From an uncultured Ruminococcus sp. (GTDB taxonomy: Bacteria > Bacillota > Clostridia > Oscillospirales > CAG-272), in contig CADBPA010000274.1 in NCBI GenBank assembly GCA_902796505.1, positions 1-11,634 on the forward strand: a stretch of 11,634 nt of DNA, written 5' to 3'. The notes beneath the pieces were generated by a model. That model was not told where the DNA came from. It saw only the letters and a program-made list of their open reading frames with translations, and searched no databases. Positions 7,414 through 11,634 of this stretch are shown in pieces. A program made the translations under genes and the position numbers. The stretch's first letter is position 1; the number at the start of each line of letters is the position of its first letter.

Positions 7414-7893
7414 TCATGATATGTTTTTCAAGACAATACGTAAATTCCACCCTGTTGCCGTGCGATGATCAAAATAATATCGATTTATAATGTTGGGTAT
7501 TTCTTCAATAGAACAACAAAACATATGATATTCTTCCAATAGACCCCCGCTATCGCCCATAAAAAGTTCTGCAGAAATCCCGTGGCATTTAAAAAACGAA
7601 AAAACATCCTGTAAAACTTCCATACGTTTGATAAAAGGAATTGAATTCGTTCTTCCATTATAAAAGCAACCGTCAGGTAATACGAACATCTCACAATTAT
7701 CATAACAAGTATCATCCGCAATGCTAAAAAACGACTGAGAAGAGATGTCAGGCAATTGTTCGACAAACGGCTCTTGTATCGTGTCCTTCCAGAAACAGGC
7801 CAAACCCCGTGAAGAGAGAATATGAACCGTTTCTTCTTTGAGCCTATCCGTAAGCAAAAACGCGGGAACTTTGAATAAACACAAACTACTCAT
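7414..7893 (-). CDS. Unknown protein, putative immunity protein
   Basis: The 159-residue product looks like a mixed alpha/beta cytosolic domain with no signal peptide, and a conserved-looking C-terminal half: a helix FIKRMEVLQDVFSFF, a strand AELFMGDSGG, then EEYHMFCCSIEEIPNII. I cannot name the family. The ATG at 7893 is chosen because GGAGGG precedes it closely and because it overlaps by 8 bases the TAG (7888-7886) of the upstream gene read in its restored frame, a typical operon join. An in-frame ATG at 7920 would add nine residues but lies too far from the nearest ribosome binding site. Immunity role is inferred from context. Confidence 0.65.
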   Translation of the reverse strand: MSSLCLFKVPAFLLTDRLKEETVHILSSRGLACFWKDTIQEPFVEQLPDISSQSFFSIADDTCYDNCEMFVLPDGCFYNGRTNSIPFIKRMEVLQDVFSFFKCHGISAELFMGDSGGLLEEYHMFCCSIEEIPNIINRYYFDHRTATGWNLRIVLKNIS

Positions 7894-8411
7894 TTTCCCT
7901 CCATTTAACCTTTTTTGCATTGATCTTCATATCAAGTTCCTCCACTTCACTTGAATTTGAAAGCATAAAAAATATCTTTCGCCAAATCCCAAAGATAATG
8001 GGCTCAAGTCCATTTTATCGCATTTGGCGCTATTTGCTTGATTTTTTGATCCAAGTTGTCGCCCCACTTGACGCAATAAGGATTTATATATATGTTCATG
8101 TAATTCAAGGGAATACTATATTGCGCTTGAATGAGTATATCGGGGAGGCAATGAATGGCATCTATAAAATCATATGCCTGTTTGTATCGTTTTTCTGTAA
8201 GGAAATGAAGCAATTCGCTGCAGAAATAATCCATCAAATCGCATAGTTGTCGGATATTCTCTTCATGCGAATGTAAGCGTATCATTTCAACATCTGCACT
8301 GAGACGATGTGTTGTTTCAGCGATCGCACAATATTGATGCTTGAATATATCATAGCGGATAGAGACGAATGAATGCCCCATGCGTTTCCAAATAAAGCTT
8401 TTATTCTCCAT
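7886..8411 (-). pseudogene. Frameshifted gene for a ~174-aa helical protein (putative immunity protein)
   Basis: The first 135 residues run from ATG 8411 (GAGGG seven bases upstream) to TGA at 8004. Removing one base from the four-T run at 8013-8016 (AAAA on the coding strand) joins this frame to a second one. That frame continues without a stop for about 40 codons with protein-like sequence (NGLEPIIFGIWRKIFF, then SSEVEELDMKINAKKVKW) and ends at TAG 7888-7886, overlapping the next ATG. The restored product would be about 174 residues, close to its neighbours. Residues 67-69 (LLH) and 85-90 (AIHCLP) resemble the 169-aa protein at 6798-7307. The break could be real decay, a consensus error, or a tolerated truncation that still yields the 135-residue protein. 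Function is unknown; an immunity role is inferred from context. Confidence 0.6.
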
Positions 8412-8450
8412 ATATTTCCCTCATTTAAATGGTTCAACAAAAACATCGTA

Positions 8451-8876
8451 TTAAAAAACGAACTTGAAGCTATTGACGATCTCTTCGCATTGCTTTTCTT
8501 CGCTCTTATCCCTTTTAGAGCTTAAATAGGTAATGCGTATAATCTTAGGATATTGAGCGATGATCCAGAATTTCACATAAAAATCAGGCATCTTTCCGCT
8601 ACCGCTTAAAATCTTTTTTTCTGTTCCGCTGTCTGACGTTGATGTTCTCAGAATCATGGCGTGATCAAGTTTCACGTGGTTCTGATCGATAAAATTCTTC
8701 GCCCCTTTTCCTATATTAGGAACGGATACCGCATCTCGATCCAAGGCAGTAAGAAAGGAAACGGTGATTGCCCCCTTTCCTTTGGGCTTGTAAATCGAAA
8801 GAACTTCATCATCCTCTTCCACGACCCAATTGTCGGGGACTTCATAAAGCAGATAATTATTGTGATTATAAAGCAT
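8451..8876 (-). CDS. Small alpha/beta protein, putative immunity protein (DUF3805/PsbP-like appearance)
   Basis: The 141-residue product starts with alternating strands (NYLLYEVPDNWVVEEDDEVLSIYKP) and a glycine turn before GAITVSFLTAL. It then has a helix around GKGAKNFIDQ, further strands (DFYVKFWIIAQ, IIRITYL) and a terminal helix, SEEKQCEEIVNSFKF. That order (strand with P-x-x-W, beta hairpin, helix, sheet, C-terminal helix) recalls small PsbP/DcrB-like and DUF3805-like domains found as single-domain proteins in toxin loci; the match is by eye. I chose the ATG at 8876 because AAGGAGG lies about ten bases upstream; the frame stays open to 8951 but the extra residues look like read-through of the decayed upstream gene. 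No signal peptide is present. Confidence 0.65.
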   Translation of the reverse strand: MLYNHNNYLLYEVPDNWVVEEDDEVLSIYKPKGKGAITVSFLTALDRDAVSVPNIGKGAKNFIDQNHVKLDHAMILRTSTSDSGTEKKILSGSGKMPDFYVKFWIIAQYPKIIRITYLSSKRDKSEEKQCEEIVNSFKFVF

Positions 8877-8892
8877 TTTATTATTTCCTCCT

Positions 8893-9167
8893 TCATCCAT
8901 CATATAAAACCAATATGCCTGTCCATTCTCCTCCAAAGGTTTGCGCCGCAATTTGCATATATCTATCCGGTTGACGAAGGCCTTTTTGCAATTGCGGTTA
9001 CAATATCTTTTGGTTCAAAAGTCTTCTATGATTCCTATTATATGATTTGTTTTTATCACATTAATCATTTGATTTTCCTACCGATGATAATAAGTTTCCT
9101 TTGTAAATTTGTTATACCAATAGTGCCTTTCAAAGATCTCACCAGTTTCTGTAATCCATGTTTCCAT
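8893..9167 (-). pseudogene. Decayed small gene (~90 codons), possible immunity or toxin remnant
   Basis: No intact gene fits the stretch between the 430-aa ORF and the 141-aa gene, but protein-like pieces occur in order. ATG at 9167 opens 29 codons (start METWITETGEIFERHYWYNK) up to TAG at 9080-9078. The same frame continues to a TGA. Dropping one base from the four-base run at 9017-9020 gives FEPKDIVTAIAK, and dropping one from the five-base run at 8983-8987 gives GLRQPDRYMQIAAQTFGGEW and a TGA at 8895-8893. That stop is immediately before the AGGAGG of the next gene, the usual operon position. One in-frame stop and two frameshifts are needed, so the gene would be dead. The start lacks a clear ribosome binding site. 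I do not recognise the product. Confidence 0.42.
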
Positions 9168-9193
9168 CTTATATTTTTGCTAATAAACAAGAA

Positions 9194-9768
9194 TTAAAAA
9201 TTCATTTGCAAATATGCTAAGCTGTTTTGCGCTCGTTTTTGAACGTAAGAATCTTCATCAATTTCCAGCAAATGCAAATAGTCGTATCGACAAGAAACAT
9301 CTCTTACGCGAAGCAATTCTGCGATCTGCCATCTGGCATTTGGTTGAATATGATGCACACCGCATTCAACGATCCGTTGTATAAAGGAAACGGGCGCATA
9401 GTCTTTCAACCAATCCAAAAGATTTTCCGCTTCATGATCCAATGCCAAAACCGTCAGAAAATTCTCAACATCTTCCGCAGGCATTTCTTTCATTCGAGCA
9501 GTGCATTTGGCGCACAAAATCATATCGTCAAACTTCGGATATAAATACTCGCTGAAGTCGCCTTCGTATGTACTGCCTACGCCTGTTTCACTCTCTTGAG
9601 CATATTCGTCGGAAGATCTGCCGGCCCATTCCCAAAAGGACGAAAGATAACTTTCCAAACGATTCTTGAACGTTTGGGTCGGATAAGCTTCGACCTCTTG
9701 AAATACGGGAAAACCGTGTATTCGTCCCGAATCATCCACATGAATTTCTACCTTTGTTCCGTCGCTTG
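9194..9768 (-). repeat. Direct repeat copy 2 (819-bp tandem duplication)
   Basis: This stretch repeats 10013-10587 at a constant offset of 819 bases with no net insertion or deletion across the domain. That includes a perfectly identical run of 82 bases at 9304-9385 (matching 10123-10204) and the toxin C-terminus at its right end. Since 819 is 273 codons, the duplication keeps the reading frame. Outside the identical run, scattered substitutions separate the copies, some changing amino acids. Confidence 0.93.
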
Positions 9769-10486
9769 AATAACCTATTCTGACGTTTGGTCTTTCTGAT
9801 TTTGATTGACTGTTTTTCCATGCTTCTTGGGTTTTTTTGACACCATTTTCGCCTTCTGCCCAAGTAGAACCATGAAATTCTGCGTTGATATGTCCTGCGA
9901 CGTGCTTTCCTTGCTTTCCGGCATCAACCGGTGGCGCATCCGGGATCTCGGACGCTTCTTCCGGATCAGAGAGAGTTTCGTCGTCTTCAACTGATAACCT
10001 TGTCATTTTTGCAGAATGCACAGAGTCCAAAAAATTCAAAGTGCTTCTTGTTCTTCTTTGGACATAGGCATTGTTGTCTTTTTGTAACAAGTGTAAATAG
10101 TAATCGCGATTTTGTATTCCTTTTACGCGAAGCAATTCTGCGATCTGCCATCTGGCATTTGGTTGAATATGATGCACACCGCATTCAACGATCCGTTGTA
10201 TAAACGAAACGGACGCATGATATTTCAACCAATCCAAAAGATTCTCCGCTTCATGATCCAATGCCAAAACCGTCAGAAAATTCTCAACGTCTTCAGCGGA
10301 TATTTCTTTCATATGGGCAGTACCTTTTGCGCACAAAATCATGTGGTCAAACAGCGGATATAAATACTCGCTGAAATTGCCTGCGCCCGTACCGCCTATG
10401 CCTGTTTCGCTATCTTTAACATATTCGCCGGAAGATCTGCCGGCCCATTCCCAAAAGGACGATAGGTACATCTTTAGTTCATCCAT
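9194..10486 (-). CDS. Fusion protein: HEAT-like immunity domain - toxin tip - second copy of immunity domain
   Basis: The 430-residue product has two long copies of one helical domain, residues 1-157 and 274-430. Both carry YLSSFWEWAGRSS, DVENFLTVLALDHEAENLLDWL and a long identical block, SFIQRIVECGVHHIQPNARW. The helix pairs, ending in a YVQ(R/K)R segment, look like HEAT/Armadillo repeats, a fold used by several immunity proteins. Between them, an acidic, proline-containing linker (165-186) leads to a small domain with GKQGKHVAGHIN (190-201), STWAEGENGVKKTQEAWKN and a final EIHVDDSGRIHGFP (247-260). That resembles RNase-type tips such as Ntox50 of polymorphic toxins; H195, H199, H249 and H257 are candidate catalytic residues. 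The ATG at 10486 has GAAGGAGAG before it. The second copy has no start codon or ribosome binding site of its own, so it exists only within this fusion. Toxin identity is less certain than the duplication. Confidence 0.75.
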   Translation of the reverse strand: MDELKMYLSSFWEWAGRSSGEYVKDSETGIGGTGAGNFSEYLYPLFDHMILCAKGTAHMKEISAEDVENFLTVLALDHEAENLLDWLKYHASVSFIQRIVECGVHHIQPNARWQIAELLRVKGIQNRDYYLHLLQKDNNAYVQRRTRSTLNFLDSVHSAKMTRLSVEDDETLSDPEEASEIPDAPPVDAGKQGKHVAGHINAEFHGSTWAEGENGVKKTQEAWKNSQSKSERPNVRIGYSSDGTKVEIHVDDSGRIHGFPVFQEVEAYPTQTFKNRLESYLSSFWEWAGRSSDEYAQESETGVGSTYEGDFSEYLYPKFDDMILCAKCTARMKEMPAEDVENFLTVLALDHEAENLLDWLKDYAPVSFIQRIVECGVHHIQPNARWQIAELLRVRDVSCRYDYLHLLEIDEDSYVQKRAQNSLAYLQMNF

Positions 10487-10587
10487 AAAATCTCTCCTTC
10501 GGCAAGCGCGCCATCAATCGAATATGGGAAAACCGTGTATTCGTTCTTTACTGTCCACGTGGATTTCTACCTTTCACATTCGCTTGA
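10013..10587 (-). repeat. Direct repeat copy 1 (819-bp tandem duplication)
   Basis: This is the partner of 9194-9768. It covers the first helical domain (10486 down to 10013), the intergenic stretch with ribosome binding site and start codon, and the decayed toxin C-terminus. Similarity is lost upstream of about 10587, just after the stop of the 211-aa gene, which marks the duplication or recombination edge. The 244 bases between the copies (9769-10012) hold the unique N-terminal part of the toxin tip and its linker. Confidence 0.9.
10514..10587 (-). pseudogene. C-terminal remnant of a toxin tip
   Basis: On the minus strand 19 codons from 10573 read KVEIHVDSKERIHGFPIFD and then TGA at 10516-10514. 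This is nearly the same as the toxin C-terminus inside the 430-aa protein (KVEIHVDDSGRIHGFPVFQ at 245-263), at exactly the 819-base offset. Just upstream the match continues through TTCAAGCGA but one base is missing, breaking the frame, and then similarity ends at the 211-aa gene. It has no start and cannot be expressed as a toxin. It shows the ancestral arrangement: the toxin ended here, and 27 bases later the immunity gene began with GAAGGAGAG and ATG at 10486. Confidence 0.8.
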
Positions 10588-10606
10588 AAAAATTCAAAAT
10601 GTGAAA

Positions 10607-11242
10607 TTAATAGTATTGCTCCACGATTCTTTTTTCATGCGTATCCACATCCATGAATTCATAATATACGCACTCGCCTTGGCGCGTTCTTCCGACATAC
10701 TTCATCGGAGAATTTTTGCCGCATGGCCAATCTGCACCTTGGATCCAATAGGGACGTTTCCCGTCTTCGGCATGAAAAACTTTTTTGATTTGTTCTTTTC
10801 CATAGGCACGTTGTTTTCCCTTGCCTTTAATGGAAAGCGCTTCTCGCACGATTTGTTCCAAGAACGTATTCACTTCTGATCCTTCATAGCAATCATGGCT
10901 GATATCTAACAACAAACCGTGTGCATCATAATAAAAAGACGTATACGGCAAATCGGGGTTATGATAAAAGTAAAGGCTCTTAACCTCCTCAAATAAATTA
11001 AGATTATCGCCAATAGAACCGTTGAATTTGACTATATAGTTTAGAGCTCTCATAACGTCAAATTGAAACCGTTCATAAAAATGATAGGTTGCAAATTTCC
11101 AAAACGGATGATCCGGATGGTCCATCGCTTCCGGGGGAATCAAATCTCTGAGTTCTTGTTGTATTCTTGGATCATGCTGCACGAGCGGAGAGAAGTCTCT
11201 CATGTTCATCTTGCCGGTCAGCATTGCTTCAATTTCGTTCAT
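10607..11242 (-). CDS. Unknown 211-aa protein, putative immunity protein for the LHH nuclease tip
   Basis: The product is a cytosolic-looking, mixed alpha/beta protein with no signal peptide or membrane segment. An N-terminal helical part (about 1-135) contains HPFWKFATYHFYERFQFDVMR. The C-terminal third (about 150-211) has WIQGADWPCGKNSPM, then a strand pair GRTRQGECVYYEFMDVDT and RIVEQYY. That block looks like a conserved module seen in putative immunity proteins of Firmicutes, but I cannot name it. AAGGAGATTCC sits directly before the ATG at 11242. The gene starts 12 bases after the LHH tip, the usual toxin-then-immunity order, so it is the best candidate for that tip's antidote. A toxin remnant follows immediately after its stop at 10607. 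Confidence 0.7.
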   Translation of the reverse strand: MNEIEAMLTGKMNMRDFSPLVQHDPRIQQELRDLIPPEAMDHPDHPFWKFATYHFYERFQFDVMRALNYIVKFNGSIGDNLNLFEEVKSLYFYHNPDLPYTSFYYDAHGLLLDISHDCYEGSEVNTFLEQIVREALSIKGKGKQRAYGKEQIKKVFHAEDGKRPYWIQGADWPCGKNSPMKYVGRTRQGECVYYEFMDVDTHEKRIVEQYY

Positions 11243-11254
11243 GTTGGAATCTCC

Positions 11255-11464
11255 TTATTCTAATATTTGATTTGCCAAGCGTTCTAAGGCATGGACGAGC
11301 TTATGAGCAGTTGCACTCAAAGGAGAATAATTGTAAAAATCATTCGCAATTCCTTCCCAATGATGCAGCTGTACCGACTTTCCATCCCAACCGATCGGCG
11401 CAAGACCACGACGCATTCTATAAAGAAAGCAAAATTCCCCAGAATAAGCGTTAGTGTTTACCAA
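11255..11464 (-). CDS. Orphan LHH nuclease toxin tip (HNH/Endo VII superfamily)
   Basis: The 69 residues carry RRGLAPIGWDGKSVQLHHWE (18-37) and a later H54-x3-H58 (ATAHKLVHAL). A glycine-rich PIG-DGK turn followed by LHH and downstream histidines is the signature of the LHH group of HNH/Endonuclease VII-like nucleases, a common DNase tip of polymorphic toxins. A whole toxin would have a large N-terminal delivery part; here the frame is closed by TGA seven codons before the given start, so this is a tip only. There is no ATG; the best start is TTG at 11464, overlapping the upstream gene's TAA (11460-11458), with a weak TGGAAA before it. It may be made by coupled translation, or be a silent cassette awaiting recombination. 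The 211-aa gene follows after 12 bases. Confidence 0.7.
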   Translation of the reverse strand: MVNTNAYSGEFCFLYRMRRGLAPIGWDGKSVQLHHWEGIANDFYNYSPLSATAHKLVHALERLANQILE

Positions 11465-11634
11465 TAATTGATTTCCAAAATATCAATTCTGTCGAGTATT
11501 TCCTTGAAAGTATACTGTTGAATATGAACTTCGCCTAACTCATCGGCGGATTTACACAATACTTCTTTATCTGTATAAGCTTCCCCGAAAGAAACGCCTA
11601 TTACTTTTCCATTTTCAAATTTTGGCAAGATAAA
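11458..11634 (-). CDS. C-terminal part of an unidentified protein (partial), possible immunity protein
   Basis: A minus-strand frame enters from the right edge and gives 58 residues up to TAA at 11460-11458. The visible part has strands (ILPKFENGKVIGVSFGEAYT), a segment around KSADELGEVHIQQYTF, and a final helix-strand (KEILDRIDILEINYW). I do not recognise the family. Its compact alpha/beta look and its place directly before an orphan toxin tip suggest another immunity gene of the series, which is inference. Its stop overlaps the possible TTG start of the LHH tip. Confidence 0.6.
   Translation of the reverse strand, partial: FILPKFENGKVIGVSFGEAYTDKEVLCKSADELGEVHIQQYTFKEILDRIDILEINYW

Larger units (their letters stand above)
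6702..11634 (-). other. AT-rich accessory region: distal part of a polymorphic-toxin/immunity locus
   Basis: Left of about 6,700 the DNA is GC-rich with GC-ending codons; right of about 6,780 it is clearly AT-rich. Every plausible gene in it is on the minus strand, most encode 140-210 residues, spacings are short, and good ribosome binding sites precede most starts. Two segments resemble nuclease toxin tips (LHH motif at 11255-11464; GKQGKH-type tip inside 9194-10486), each followed by a small protein. This layout is typical of orphan tip-immunity cassettes downstream of a large polymorphic toxin, which would lie beyond the right edge. Decayed genes (8893-9167, 10514-10587, and a frameshift near 8013) fit the rapid turnover of such loci. 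No transposase or integrase is visible, so I do not call a mobile element. Confidence 0.65.

Noticed and set aside
7346..7417. 23-codon minus-strand frame starting at an ATGA overlap with the stop of the 159-aa gene
   Set aside because: The overlap is operon-like, but the peptide is short, hydrophobic and AT-derived, with no second line of evidence; such frames are expected by chance in AT-rich DNA.
8042..8047. A6 run (coding strand) considered as a programmed frameshift site in the 135-codon ORF
   Set aside because: Shifting there leads either to an immediate stop or to a frame whose translation looks less protein-like and does not join the next gene; no canonical slippery heptamer or downstream structure was seen.
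8661..9197. + strand open frame of 178 codons across the 141-aa gene and the decayed stretch
   Set aside because: No ribosome binding site, hydrophobic low-complexity sequence, and against the direction of every other gene in the array; the minus strand explains the region better.
9304..10204. Repeats considered as a CRISPR-like or mobile-element structure
   Set aside because: There are only two long coding copies at an in-frame offset, with no short regular spacers, no terminal inverted repeats and no transposase; they are a gene-domain duplication.

Overview
The window looks like a chromosomal segment from an uncultured, GC-rich member of the Clostridia (Bacillota). The evidence is the AraM-type glycerol-1-phosphate dehydrogenase, the clostridial-style rplM-rpsI operon, a small four-cysteine protein resembling DUF6472, near-consensus TTGACA/TATAAT promoters, and strong AGGAGG ribosome binding sites. 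No rRNA, tRNA, CRISPR array or transposase gene was seen.

Left part (1 to about 6,700, GC-rich, ordinary core and accessory chromosome). The end of an unidentified gene is followed by araM/egsA on the + strand. A symmetric bidirectional terminator separates araM from the convergent rplM-rpsI operon, which has a consensus promoter and a leader hairpin. A divergent promoter drives an FAD-dependent oxidoreductase on the + strand. A second bidirectional terminator separates it from a three-gene minus-strand operon (transcribed 6495 to 4190): a tail-anchored acidic protein, a small Cys4 protein, and a secreted lipoprotein with an SGNH-like domain plus a BspA-type leucine-rich repeat.

Right part (about 6,700 to 11,634, AT-rich, all on the minus strand, transcribed from right to left). 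Base composition changes sharply near 6,780. From here to the edge there is a tightly packed series of small genes without housekeeping homologies. I read it as the distal end of a polymorphic-toxin locus: orphan toxin tips followed by (putative) immunity genes. In transcription order it holds the C-terminus of a gene running off the window, an LHH (HNH/Endo VII superfamily) nuclease tip, a 211-aa putative immunity protein, the decayed C-terminus of a second toxin, a 430-aa fusion protein, a degenerate small gene, and then small proteins of 141 aa, about 174 aa (frameshifted), 159 aa and 169 aa. The series ends in a rho-independent terminator at 6702-6731.

The most striking object is the 430-aa ORF (9194-10486). 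It consists of two copies of a helical, HEAT-like domain (residues 1-157 and 274-430) with a small toxin-like domain between them (about 186-262). The copies arose by an 819-bp in-frame (273-codon) tandem duplication. The duplication also includes the toxin C-terminus, whose other copy survives as a 19-codon ghost just upstream of the ORF. In the ghost copy the toxin ends with TGA and the immunity gene restarts with its own ribosome binding site and ATG. In the internal copy the stop, ribosome binding site and ATG have all been replaced by sense codons, so toxin and immunity domains are one polypeptide. Functional assignments in this region rest on motif recognition and gene order, not on database searches.
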